From: Craspedostauros australis
Taxonomy: Eukaryota > Bacillariophyta > Bacillariophyceae > Mastogloiales > Achnanthaceae
Length of the DNA stretch: 64,000 nt
Direction: 5' to 3'
Assembly (NCBI GenBank): GCA_026770025.1
Contig: JAMXDE010000058.1
Coordinates: 62,001-126,000, forward strand
The notes under the pieces were generated by a model. That model did not search any database, was not told the DNA's origin, and worked only from the letters and a program-made list of their open reading frames with translations. The position numbers and the translations under genes are program-made. Below, in pieces: positions 22,439-34,523 of the stretch (its first letter is position 1; every line of letters begins with the position of its first letter).

Positions 22439-25400
22439 CACCGACAACTTCGAAGTGACACAACCCGAAGTCAAGAAACGGTCAAAACACGAAGAGGGAT
22501 CAACACAAGACAGAATCGCGATTCTGCCCAGAGGATGATGCCGAAGATGATGCCAGCGATGGTCTGTGTGTTGCTGTTACTTTTGGTGTTGCCGTCGTCA
22601 AGGATGAAGGTGTTGTCTCGACATGTAGTAGTATTGTGTTGGATGAGTATGACCTGTTCACGATGGTATGCGATCTATGGTACGAGCTGGTGGGGACGTG
22701 TGCTTTGTGATGTTCCACGCGTTGCGATGGAAGTGGATCACCTGTTGATGTGTTTGCGCCGCAAGCTGGAGCGAAAACAACAGTGAAACCAGTCGCGACA
22801 ACAACAACAAGAGCGAGAGCGAGAGTGGCTGCTCGTCGGCTTGTTGTGCCTCGTTGTGTCTTTCGTTGTGTCTTTCGTTGCGTCTTTCACTCCCCTGGTC
22901 GTGCCTGTGGCGATGGATGTGGATTGTGCAACCCATGGATGCTCCGGCGTGTTTTCTCCACAAACGAAAGGTTGCTTGGCCAGAATCGCCCTTCGTGTTG
23001 GCGGGAAAAATAGCCACGGCGCGTTGCCGTACACACGAGTAGAGCTTAAATGACACACCACGCTACGTCAAGTCGCGTCACGATAGGATGCGATGCGATG
23101 CGATGCACACAGTTGCTCTGTGCTTTCTTTGCAGCGTTGCACATCTCCTCGCGCTCATCCCACACGATCTGTGCCAATTTCTCGTTCCGCGCGGTCGTTT
23201 CCATCGCAGCGAACACGCATTCGATGGCGCTCTATTTGTCCATTAACCAGAACTTCCCTCCACGTCTGCAAGAGGCTGCCTTCCCCACACGCTCTGAGAC
23301 GTATTACACGCAAATTCAAACACACGTACAGCAGCTCCTATGACATAAATTGCAGACGTTCGGCCACGGGAACCGCGGTAAATACGTTTTCGGCGTCGTT
23401 TTCCAATGGGACTGCCTTAGTAGTCCATTTAGTCCGTGCGCTTGGCATCACAACACGCAAAGGTACTACTGTAGACGTGTGATCGACGTCCCGTGGGAGA
23501 GGCTATGAACACTAGGAGCTACTTCTGTTGCCATTGATTGCCCAGTGCAGGACAGCTCGACGGGGCTTAGCCCGCGCCTGCGCCATCAATTGTTGGCTGG
23601 GTGTCTTTGGGCATGTTGCCACCATCGGTGGCGAGGCCAATCGCCCAGGTACGCGCTTTCTGGGCTTGATCTTCAATGTGCAGTCTTGCTTCAACAGCGG
23701 AAACAGTGAGCGCAACCACGAACGCAGGTAGAGGGCAACGCCTCGCGCGTACTCTGTGGTACAGGAAGCACGTATGTTCTGACCAGAATAGCCTGCGAGT
23801 GCGAGCAGACACATCCCGCTCGCCGAATGTGACATGACATGTTCCGTTTGCAAACTGAGGCAAGGGCGATAGGAAGAGAAGGTGGATGGAGTTGGCGTGA
23901 ACTTCGAAGCGGTATTCGCCAGTACGATGATTGATACACAGGGCGGCTTGGCTGTCCAAATGCCCGAAAGCGATTTCTTCATCTTGATGAGAACGAGTGT
24001 TTTGTCCTACAGCAACAGGAGATGGCGGAACAACTATGCCTTCTATGACGTCACAATGCATGAGGAGTCGTCATGTGAGTCCACACCACGATCCATGCGA
24101 TTAATTGTTTGACTGCGCAGATAACACGCAAGGTTAGTGGCGTCACATGACTCAAAATGACACAGTGAGCGTCCACCAGCGCGAACGATGATGCAGATCG
24201 CATCGGCCTTCACGTTGCTTTCGTAGTCACTGATGTGGGAGCAGGTCATTCCCGCACGTTGCCCGATCACTTGTCATCTCGAGTCTGACTCACACGAATG
24301 GGGAGAAGTTCTCTTTTCGCTCAGCCTGGTTGGGGAAACGTCAGCACATCATCTGGACCGAACGAGCACAGGAAGCTGCCGGCATTCGTCGTCCACAGAA
24401 GAGTTGGGCCATGGCTATGTGCCATGCGAGACGAGTTGAACTCGTGATCATTGATTATCAGGCATGATTGCGTCAACTTCTTGTTTGTGGTGCGCAATGT
24501 GAGCGACATGTCGGAAACGAGGGGCTCTCTTCCCTCACGCGGAACAGTTCACCTCAACATAGCCCCTCCTCCAGGATCACTTGTTTCGTGTTGGGTGTTC
24601 AAAGAGATGCGCAGAGTGCAATGGTTGTGTTCGAAGTACTGCTTCGCAAGAGACACCCAGTCACTGCTTTCGCTCCTGCCAGTTTTCCTATCTTCGAGAC
24701 ACATGGCTTTGAGACACCAAGCTAGACATGCGATAGCACATGTATGCAACCACACAGACTGCAAGATAGATTGGTAACATCTTCATTTGCGCTCATTGAC
24801 ATTGTTGCTAGACGTGAAGAGTTGAGGTAATACTTCTGAAAACTGTACGTGTATGTTCATGTCTGACTATTCAAACAACAGTAGTCTATCTCGAACGTGG
24901 ATTGGCCTGACCGATGATGCACGTTTGATGGTGCTCGAGTTGAGGAGGGCCCGGTAGCAGACATCTTCATGGTTGTTCTTCCGCTGGTGAGGTTGACCGC
25001 TGCATGATCGTGACGATCGGACGCGGTGCTGACTGATTCGCCAATCTATTAGTGGTTACCCGCATCCCCCAGGCTGTATTTGTCCGTTGAGTCATTGAGA
25101 GTCACGCTCAGTACCTGGGAATGATAGTGCGTTCTTCGTCTCCGATTTCCAGCGAACACGAGCGCTTTCGGCACATGTGAGTATCATGATACTATGCCCC
25201 AACACAGATGAGGAGCGGTGAAACTACAGTGACCGACGTGGCGAACGCACCCGCACATCGAAGAGGGAGGGGCAATACATGGGGGAGAACACGCTCCAGT
25301 GTCCAAGCCCCGTCGGATCGGTGTTCTTCCGAAGTTTCGCACTCGCGAACGTGCATTGGCACTCGCGTAACCGTCACTGAGTATGTTAAGCGGCATGCGT

Positions 25401-25522
25401 TGGTAGTGACATGGTCACGACACAGGACCGACATGAGATCCCTATGAACACGCCTTGGACACGACACAGACGTGCGACAAGCACGACATGAACATGCGAC
25501 AGACACGACAGAGGACCGGATC

Positions 25523-25568
25523 GACGAGCAAGGGGACGCGCAAGTGACGAGCAAGGGGACGCGCAAGT
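25523..25568 (+). repeat. 23-bp minisatellite, array 1 (2 units)
   Basis: Two identical, adjacent 23-bp units, GACGAGCAAGGGG followed by ACGCGCAAGT. Confidence 0.95.
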
Positions 25569-25881
25569 GACAACCAAATTTCTCGCAATTACCGTGGTTT
25601 TGTCACTGTGACATGCTGCGAAAACGGCCATACTACGGTGTCTAATCTAGTTGTATTTTAAAGGGCGGCAGAGTGCACTTTTCAAAAATAGACTGCATGA
25701 ATGTAAGCGTACTATCCATATCATGCTAGCACACGTATTTGATCTTGATTGCAACATCATTCTGAAACACAGTTGACAACAGAGTTTTGCATCGCAGCGT
25801 CTCCAGACTGATCACCTACGATACTGTGACATCTCTCTATAAGTAAAGTGCGGTAAGGGACATGTCGATTTTTCAGGAATC

Positions 25882-25950
25882 GACAAGCAAGGGGACGTGC
25901 AAGTGACAAGCAAGGGGACGAGCAAGTGACGAGCAAGGGGACGTGCAAGG
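25882..25950 (+). repeat. 23-bp minisatellite, array 2 (3 units)
   Basis: Three adjacent units (25882-25904, 25905-25927, 25928-25950) of the same 23-bp family as the array 314 bp upstream, with one to three changes each. GAGCACGACGT repeats continue after it to about 25990. Confidence 0.95.
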
Positions 25951-28900
25951 GACGCGACATGAGCACGACGTGAGCACGACGTGAACGCGACGTAGACATG
26001 CCTTCGATGTGACATTGGTGCAATGGATGCACGACTTGGACGCGACTCTGTCACGACTTGGACACGACATAGGTACGACTTCGCACACTGGGCTGTACAA
26101 GGGGCGTTGCGAATGACAGTGACGCTCAACGCATGCGTGCGGAGAAACTAGTGTCCGTTCCGTTGGTTGGCCTGTTTCGACCCCATAAATAGGCGCCTGT
26201 GCTATCCGCAGGAAATACCCCGAGCACTGAACATCGTGACACAAAGAGCTGCAGGGGCATACATGTTGATCGTGCTTCGCTTCCATCATTTTGTGTATGG
26301 GACTCATGCGAACATCGCTCACTTGTTGTGTAACCGCCTTTCACGTGCTTGCTTCGCGGAGGTTCGCATCCAGGAAACGTGTTCTCGCCACGCGCGGTAC
26401 TACACTGTTGCATGGAGGAAACTGCTACCGTTATCATCTGGATGTGCTCCACCGCGACTCCTCGCAGACGGACGCGCGTGATGACATCAGCAATAAACAT
26501 CGCGGTGAATCACGTGAACAGCGGAGAGTGAAGGTCGTGTCGCATGCGCTGTCCGACACCCAATCGCAACGCACACAGTCTCATCTGTTCTCTCCCACTA
26601 CTCTGCGCAACCAATCATGACCAATTTTGTCACGGTGAACACAGCGGGCGTGCCCATCACTGAACCAGGACAAATTCTGCTCATCTCGTGTGCGTTGCGA
26701 TGTTCGTGTTGCAGTTGCAACTGCGGGGGATGATGGCGACAGCCAGCTCGTTGCTGTGTGGCGTTTGGGGCGATTCTCCGTCTTTTGCCAGTGACTGGAA
26801 CCGAAGTGAGCGCGTCACGAAGTCGGATGCGCTGATGCTGGACGCTGTGGGGCGCCTTGTGTCTTTGCGCCAGCTTACTGTGCGGATGGAATCCTCTGCC
26901 GCTGCCTCCAACCGACAACAGGCGATTCAAGCACTCGTCATGCACGCATCTGAAGCGCATTCAACACAGTAGCAACACTGACTCGAATTGAACTCTGTGA
27001 TGGCTTGCCCTCGTTTGATGTTGTTCCTGTGATGCAAGAGGCATGCGACGGGTAGGCTGCGCAAACAGATGCACAGAACACACGATAGCTAGCCCATCCC
27101 TTGTACTAGGAACACATAGCTCAACTGTCAAAACCACGAAACGTGATGATCGTCGATAGCTTCCTGTGTCTGTTGAGTTTGCGCGTGGTTGGTGTCCTGG
27201 TTTGAAAAGAGCAAGCAAACAATTGCACTGATGGGGTATTCGGGAAAGCGTCATGTTCCGTTGTTTGACGTTGTAAATACTATATTCTGAGTGTGCATCT
27301 CGGACGCACTGGACAAGCATCGTGAGGAACGCAAAGCGAATTTCGTGCCCTCGTGGCAACACCCCCAAAGAAGAAGACTGCCAGACACCCACGCTTGCTG
27401 AAGAGAGTCCCACTTTGTCATGCGAAAAACCCAGAGAATCACCAACGAGCACCTGAGCCGCACAGCCAAACAAACGTTGGACGGGGGCAGGCTCACCGCC
27501 TTCGACAACGGACACGAGCACGACAGTGATCACACAACAACGTAGCGCGCATTAATACAGGAACGTGGAGGAATGGCGCTGCTCCCGGTGCAGAGTGCGA
27601 CGATTGATGACATGAAGTTCAGTAGGCTGGTAGGACAACGGACAGCTTGTAGTTGGAGGAGCGCTCTGTGGTAATCAACGACGGTGCGAAAAGGAACCGA
27701 TCGGACAAGTACGAAAGTTACCTGAGCAAGGGGAGGGGAGAACACGAATGATGATTGCAGATCAGCCACTTCTTTCCAAAGAGGGAAAGCAATTGTGTGA
27801 CTGCATCGATGCCGCGTCGTGTGGTGGGTCTGGGAGGGGATGTGTTGGGACATACACGACAGGGGTGGAACGAGGAAAGGGGACATCATTGGCATGTGCG
27901 AACAGTGTGCGGCATCGCAACCACGAACGCAAATCAGCGCGACGTCATGTCGACACGGGAAAGGCGTGCTCTAGTAGTCCCATGAGTGCATGACTCGACA
28001 GACCCAAAAACCGCACAACACACCCCAAGCGTGAACAATTCAAAAATCGACGCAAAAAGATGCTTTACCGCGCTTCCCACGGACACAAATACCGACAGTC
28101 ACGAACGCAGACATGCCAACTCGGTCTGGTATGATCTTGGTAGCTCAAATTTAGCACTCTTCCAGGAGTCCATTCGACATCCTCCAGAGCAACTGCAGTC
28201 AGGTTCAGATTCAGATTCAGCTGTGCTTTCGCTCCACCTCCACCTCCGTGGTCTGCTCCTCCTCCTACCATACACTCCTTCCATACACTCCTGCCCTGCG
28301 GAGTGAACTCCAGAGTCCTACTATACTGTCCGCAAGGCATCGTATCACAACCTGTCACTCCTCCATCGCATGCCATTCCTTGTGTGACGAGACGCAGGCA
28401 TCCATCAAGGCTGACAAGCCAAACACAACAGAATCACCAGACACGCGCAACAAACACACTCTCCTCCGTTCGTGGTCGTCCCAACCTCTCATCGTCGCAC
28501 AGGCACAGCGTGCATAGTACTCCACTCGACAACTACTCTCCGAGTACTCTCCTCTTTTCTCCTTCTGACTTTTTGTACTCCGTCCCTGATTGCACTCCGA
28601 AGTATCACACAGGTATCACTTCTTGTTTGGAAGAACACAAACACTGACAAAGAGTGCCAAAGCGTGTCGGTGTGTGGGGTTAAGGAGCAGAAACGCCAAT
28701 AGAATCGAAGCAGGGCCATAGCACGAGAGGAAGAGAGACCTTCTCATCAAGCGCCTTCCATCAACTCGTGTCGAGAATGTACGCAACAATTCGCAAGGGG
28801 AAAAGGAAGGTATAGTCCTCGGAAAGTATGAAGCCTGCCATGTCGATTCCGGACAGACGAGAGGCATCGCAAGCGCAGAGATCGCCTTCCCGAGACCAAC

Positions 28901-30555
28901 AACATGGCGCTCATCGAGCGTTATTACAGAGTAGAAGCGCGTGGAGTCGAGTCGAGTAGAGAGTTTTGGCACGAGCACTATTGCCTCGACGTGCGTGCCC
29001 TCGCGCTCGAACTCCCAGCCCCCATCATCACATCAGGTGGCATCAGATGTCATGGACATTGTACAGCAACGGCGTACACATAGCAATTTGTGGCATGTCT
29101 GTATGGAAGGCGATCTGCGTACTTTGTCGTGAGGCAATAATGTGTGAGGATGACGTGACGCGAAGGAACCACAATCGAAAACGGCAAGATCACCACAAAC
29201 GCGTCGCACAAGCAACATCCGCGCTTCCGAAGCTCGCTGTTGTGTTGGCTGGTCCACTCCAGACCCGCAACGCGGAATTCGAGGAATGAAAAGGGCGCCA
29301 GAACTCTGCTCACGTCTGCGCGCAAATGATGCCAGAGGACCAAGAGTCCAAGGAATGGGCCTTCTGCGTTCGGCAGACATCCCACACTCTTCGCTATGAC
29401 ACGGACCAACGGTGCGATTGTGAAGGAACGCTTCTGCAGCGATGTGCAAATCATGGAGAGCTCACCATGTGTTGTGGATGAACGCATCACAGACCAACAT
29501 CGTCTCATACAATGTAGTCGTACCTGTTCTCTCACTCTCGTGAGGAGGGTCATTGGTTCTGCTGAGAAGTGGTTGTCGACATCTCCGATTGACAAACAGA
29601 AACAAGAAGTGGCACCATGCGTGATGGATGACGAACACGACAAACAACGCACAGCACACAAAACGCAGGCACATACACAATGAAGAGCAGACCATTTCCA
29701 TGCCAAATCGCCGTGTGAGCAGGGTTGAAGAGGTTGGAAGCGACGACACTTTCTGAGAGTCTCGCACGCTCGTTCCCCATCGTGGGCTTGTGTGTTGCGA
29801 TCCTTCCTGGGCCAAGGATGGTTGAGATGAGGAAGAACATTCACCAAGCACCGGAGTGAAGCAACATGTTCCGGTGGATCGTCGCATCTTCTTCGTCCAC
29901 TGTCTCCGCTCATGGATGCGATACATACAACGGCTTTCATGTGTTAGCCATTCCTCGTTCCGCTTGCTGTACTCAACCATGCCCGTCCTCCACACATGCT
30001 CTGCTCAACTTGTTCCGCAGGGATGCAAACGAAGCAGCGCGTGAACCTTACCACGCAGCTCTCCCTCGATTCTATCAGAACAAGCCACGGCAGTTCATTT
30101 GCAACAGAGGCCCTTCCGGAGGTGATCCTTCCCAGACATGCACTCCGGAGGTAGGGCACCGGTTCCGTTCCGTTGCGTTCATAAACTCTCTCTCTGCGTG
30201 TGTTTCTATGTGATCCTTTTGGCACAGACCGGTCGAGGGAATTGTCCTTTTGCATTTTCGGCTGCTCTGGGACAATGGAAACAACACAACATGTCCGGTG
30301 GCACCAGAAGTGAAACGTGTTCATGAATGAAGGAGGCGGTTGGGGGATGGCGAACCAAACCAAGCAGAGGAAAGGCGAGGGCACAGAGAGCCAGAGGATG
30401 CAACCAGTCAACCAACAGCACCATTGACGCTTCCAACTCTCTGGAGAGAGTGGGAGAGAGAAGGCAATGGCGATGGTATCAGCGCCTGACTTTGTTTCTT
30501 CTTCTCCATTCTTTTGCCTCATTTCTCACTCTAAATGCATCGCATACTAGTCTAT

Positions 30556-30574
30556 AGGGAGATATCGCATGTAA
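30556..30574 (+). repeat. Dispersed 19-bp repeat, copy 1
   Basis: AGGGAGATATCGCATGTAA occurs here and, inverted, at 37040-37058, outside the retrotransposon on its other side. The following bases (TTTGATGAGTCCC) resemble the flank of the palindrome at 30691-30711 (TTTGAAGAGTCCC), linking the two. Confidence 0.85.
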
Positions 30575-30645
30575 TTTGATGAGTCCCAGGGTCCAAAATA
30601 ACCTGATAGAGACATTTATTTTGGGGGGTGGATGAGAATTTCGCT

Positions 30646-30706
30646 TCTTCAAATTACATGCCATGTCAAACGAAAGTTTCGTTTGACATGGCATGTAATT
30701 TGAAGA
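30646..30706. repeat. Perfect 61-bp palindrome (MITE-like)
   Basis: Arms 30646-30675 and 30677-30706 are exact reverse complements of 30 nt separated by a single G at 30676. The arm end (GCATGTAATTTGAAGA) recurs as a direct near-copy at about 30567-30582. This could be the foldback end of a small inverted-repeat transposon or a decayed hairpin element. Confidence 0.9.
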
Positions 30707-31305
30707 GTCCCGCCAAATACGAACTCCACGCGGAAGTAAACTGAATTGACAATTTTTTATCCAATCAGAAGCGTACATGTTTCTTCGGTTCGCATCTTCA
30801 TTGTTCTTGAATTGCCTTGTTTCTTTCCTAGACTAACGTTGATGTGAACGGTTCGAGTTAGCCATGTTGCAGCATGCACGAAGCTGATCCTTGCCTCTGC
30901 GCAGGCCTTGTCCTCAGGCAACCAATTTCACACATGTCGAGACATGTTTTGGAGAAGTCGTAGTTGTTGTTTACCACATAGATTATAGTCTTTAACTATG
31001 CGCCGTAGGCGCTTTGTGTCACCTCGTTTTTTCTGAATGAGTCATCTGGCAGGAACGGATGATGTTGGGGAAGCTGCTGTCCTTGTGGTGTATTCGATTG
31101 TGTGCATTAGATAGCGTGCATTATATAGTGTAGGTGTAGTTAGAGCATGCATGTTACGCTAAGCGTCACTGGACGTCAACGGCAGGAGACGGGGCGGCGC
31201 CCACGCGGTCAGCTTCAGGGCTCCAGCTCGCAGGCTGGGAGATGCGGCGACACATCCACGCTTTTTGCACTGGGGAACGGTAGCTGCGATGTGGGACATA
31301 GCATG

Positions 31306-31322
31306 TAGCAGAGTGAACAGCC
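31306..31322 (+). repeat. Target-site duplication, left copy (17 bp)
   Basis: TAGCAGAGTGAACAGCC is identical to 36389-36405. The first two bases may belong to the TTA tail on the right, so the true duplication is 15-17 bp, typical of target-primed reverse transcription. Confidence 0.92.
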
Positions 31323-31323
31323 T

Positions 31324-32220
31324 ACGGTGTGGTCCCAGCAGGTGAGAGTACTGGCGGCGGCAGGTCGGGAAGAAGACCCGCACGAGGCGTGGGGCAACGA
31401 CATGGCCAATGGGATCAGGAAATGGCGAACTGAAGGCAACACTATTATACTGGGAGTCGACCTCAACGACGACGTCCTGGACAGTACCACTGCTCGCCTT
31501 CTGGAGGCCACAGGGCTGAAGAACGCGGTATGGAATAGAACAGGAGACCAGGCAAGGCAAGCTACCCAACAAAGAAACCAAAACAACGTGCCTATCGACG
31601 CGATATTCGTGTCGGAAGGAGTGCATCTGGAGAAGGCAGGCTACCTGGAGTTTGGCGAGGCCATACCATCCGACCACAGAGCGGTATGGGTCGACGTTGG
31701 TTTCGAGCAAGTCCTAGGTGTGGCCGTGAAGCCCATCTGGACCTCTCAGCCCAGGCGGTTGGTCCTCAGTGACCCACGTGTCACCCAGAAGTACAATGAC
31801 GCACTGTTGGAAGAGTACGGAAAGCACAACATATGCGAACGGATGCAAGAGATATGGCGCCTGGCGAAATCTCAAGGATGGCGACTGACCCCTGCCCAAC
31901 AACTCCAGTACGACAAGCTCTTGGCGCAGACCTATGAGATCAGAAGATACACAGAGAAGAAGTGTCGCAAGCTGAGAATGGGTGCCGTGGCGTGGTCTCC
32001 CGACCTGCAACACGCGAGGAACGTGATCAAGTTCTGGTCCTTGGAAGTGAAGCACATGTCCGGTGTCAAAGTCAGTTCGTCCCTTCGACAACGCACCAAG
32101 AAGTCAGTGGGGCTGGACAGCGAGGCAACGCTGGAGCAAGCGAAACAGAAACAGTCTGAAGCATACGCAGCCTATTACACACAGAAAAACATCACACACA
32201 AGCGCAACGACACTACCTGG
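31324..32220 (+). pseudogene. Retrotransposon endonuclease domain, C-terminal remnant
   Basis: Reads TVWSQQVRVLAAAGREED onward. ILGVDLND (about 31450) is the Asp/Asn active-site strand, IDAIFVSEG follows, and SDHRAVWVD (about 31668) is the catalytic Ser-Asp-His strand of exonuclease III-like endonucleases. The N-terminal half of the domain, including the catalytic Glu, is missing because of the truncation. A connector (about 31750-32180) leads to the reverse transcriptase. The frame shifts between 32180 and 32205, where an A5 run (GAAAAAC) is a likely slip site; the continuation is in the third frame. Confidence 0.85.
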
Positions 32221-34523
32221 TGGAGATTGCGAGGCAACGCCACGATGCTCATGATCAAGAATACGAAACTGCACTACATCTTCTGCTGAACTGTGAGAGA
32301 CAAAGGGAGCAAGCAGGCCACCTTCAAGCGATCTTCGGTCAGGACAAGTCAATGACCACCAAAGTCCTGTTCACCGATGAAGATGGCAGGCTTCATGAAT
32401 GCACCAAACAACATGAGATTGTCACCGCGTGTATCTGGGAGAACAAGCGAAGGTTCTCACAAGCAAACGGTACTCCCTGTATGACAGGTCGAGACAAGGG
32501 TGTCATGGATCGTATCTGGCAACCGGAACTCGCAGCCCAACAGGTGAACAAAGAGGGCACGTCTCCAGCCAAACTTGACCCCATGATCCGGACCCTACTC
32601 GCAGCACTAGAGCCCATAGCACAGGACAAGACCAAACTCACAGTCGAGGATCACCAGAAAGCGTGGAAGCGACAAACAGAGCTCACCAACTCGGAGCCAA
32701 GCAACCCACATTTTGGCCACTACAAGGCAGCAATGATGGTGGATAGCTTGGCTAGAACGGACGTGCAGTTGCGTGATGTCCCATACCAGACGGGACACTC
32801 ACCCCGACCATGGCAACGGATCACAGACGTTGAGATCCTGAAGAAGGCCCAAGTGTTCAATATCGAGAAAATGAGGACCATTCAACTCATGGACGCCCAG
32901 TTCAACCTGAACAATAAGAGATTGGGCAGGCAAATGATGAAGACTGCTGAGGAGGCAGACTGATTGTCCAGGTTTCAATTCGGCAGCAGGAAATGCAAAT
33001 CTGCCATGAGTGCCGCCCTGAACAAGAGGCTGAGTGTTGATCTGGGTTTCCAACAGAAGGTGGCAATTGGGTTCTGCTCGAATGATGCCAAGTCGTGTTA
33101 CAACAGGATCGTCCCCAACTTTGTGGCAGCTGCAATGATAGCGGCAGGCGCAAATGGGGCAGCCATGTGGAGCATGTTCAAGACCCTTCGAGACGCCAAC
33201 CACCGCATCAGCACAGCGTATGGGGTGTCAGATAGGTCATACCGTCGAGGCCCAGACTGTGAAATGCATGGCATTGGACAAGGCAACGGAGCAGGCCCTG
33301 CGATTTGGGCCGTCATCAGCTCCGTGATGTTCAATGCTATGCTCAAGTTGGGGCATGCATCCCAAGTGACGACGCCCGACGGAGAGGTCATTGAGATCCT
33401 CGGCTCGGCGTTTGTTGACGACACGGATCTGGTCCAACTGGAGGTCACAGGCAGCGAAGGAGCCGACACGGAGGCATTCAAGAGTATGGTCCACGACTGG
33501 AGCCGGCTGTTGAGAGTGACAGGCGGGGCGTTGGTTCCTGCTAAGTCAGCTTGGTGGGCCATCCAGCCCGAGTTCGTCAAAGACGAGTGGGGCTGGAAGG
33601 ACGTCGACACCCGCACCACCATCCAAATCGAGGACGGAAATGGTGTCAGGCCAGAGATACCCTACAAGATGATGGACCAACCCCTGTTCAAACTGGGAGT
33701 GTTCATTGATTTCGACGGCGACCAGACAGAGCAGATGCAGAGGATGCGAGCGAAGGCCGAGGATTTCGGAGACAGAATGCGGACAGCACAGATATCACCG
33801 GAAGACGCTAAGTCGGCGCTATCGCTGAGGTTCCTGAAGACGATCGAGTATGCCCTGCCAATGACGCAGCTTTCCAGACAACAATGGCGACGAGTCATGG
33901 CTCCGGCGCTGCTGGTGTCACTTCCAAAAATGGGAGTGTCCAGGAACTTCCCACGGGCCCTTGTGTACGGCACAACCTCGCTTGGCGGGTTGGGAATCAT
34001 TAACCCGGCCAACGCCCAGCTGATTTCACAAATACAGCTTGCATTTGATGAGGTGCATCGAGGAACCCAGACAGGAAAGATGATCGAATGCTCTATTCTG
34101 GCACTCAAGGAAGAGCTGGGAACGGGCAGATCTATTTTCCAGTACCCCTTCGACAGTGTGGGCCACTGTGCCACACAGTGCTGGGTGACGGGGCTATGGC
34201 AACAACTCCAAGACACCATCATCCAGATTTACGAGACGACGACAGCGAAGGTCCAACGGGAAGGAGACAGCTTCCTCACGGATATCTGGCTGGAACAAAG
34301 CATCAAAGGAGCACAGCTCCGTCACCTGAACATGGTGCGCCAGAAGTTGGGAGTGCTACGCTTGTCCGACATTGTATCGGCCAATGGCACAAGGATATTT
34401 GGCGAGGCTCACGACGGCACCATGGCGTCTTGCATACCCAAGCGCTGGGCCAACCAGCTGGAGCGATTACCAAGCGGATGGTGGCAAGAATGGCAACACT
34501 GGTGCAAGTCCACGTGTTTTTGA
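32200..34523 (+). pseudogene. Retrotransposon reverse transcriptase, with in-frame stop
   Basis: The third frame picks up at RHYLVEIARQRHD and runs through the palm and fingers. DAKSCYNRI (about 33084) is motif A, GIGQGNGAGPAIW (about 33268) motif B, and FVDD (33411-33422) the catalytic motif C. A TGA at 32961 interrupts the frame between the N-terminal part and the palm, and a second TGA at 34521 ends it. TGA is a real stop here, since several host genes end with it, so these are disabling mutations rather than recoded codons. Confidence 0.88.

Larger units (their letters stand above)
21404..31158. other. Gene-poor region, about 9.7 kb
   Basis: I find no confidently coding frame. It holds a 12-bp minisatellite (21832-21903), a 23-bp minisatellite in two arrays (25523-25568, 25882-25950) and a 61-bp palindrome (30646-30706). 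Frames of interest without family motifs lie at 21763-22438 (+), 23512-24061 (-), 26618-26972 (+) and 29050-29940 (-). They may be decayed genes or chance. Confidence 0.55.

Noticed and set aside
25523-25950. Possible CRISPR array (repeats of 23 bp)
   Set aside because: The units are directly adjacent with no spacers and only two or three copies, so this is a minisatellite; the genome is eukaryotic.
29050-29940. 296-residue open frame on the minus strand
   Set aside because: It is long for non-coding DNA of this composition and may be a decayed gene, but it is rich in Cys/His/Arg and shows no domain, family motif or splice evidence, and other frames are open nearby.
2817-31000. tRNA or small nuclear RNA genes
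   Set aside because: I looked for T-loop sequences (GGTTCGAATCC type) and snRNA-like starts on both strands. The few partial matches (for example near 3151 and 30850) have no matching stems.
31147-31322. Continuation of the retrotransposon endonuclease frame upstream of 31323
   Set aside because: The plus frame is open back to 31147 apart from a TAG at 31306, but this DNA lies outside the target duplication and reads as the interrupted minus-strand frame, so it is flanking host sequence.
32961-34523. TGA as a recoded sense codon in the retrotransposon
   Set aside because: Host genes here (ends at 42303, 6273 and 52317) use TGA as a stop, and the element also has a frameshift, so it is simply a defective copy.
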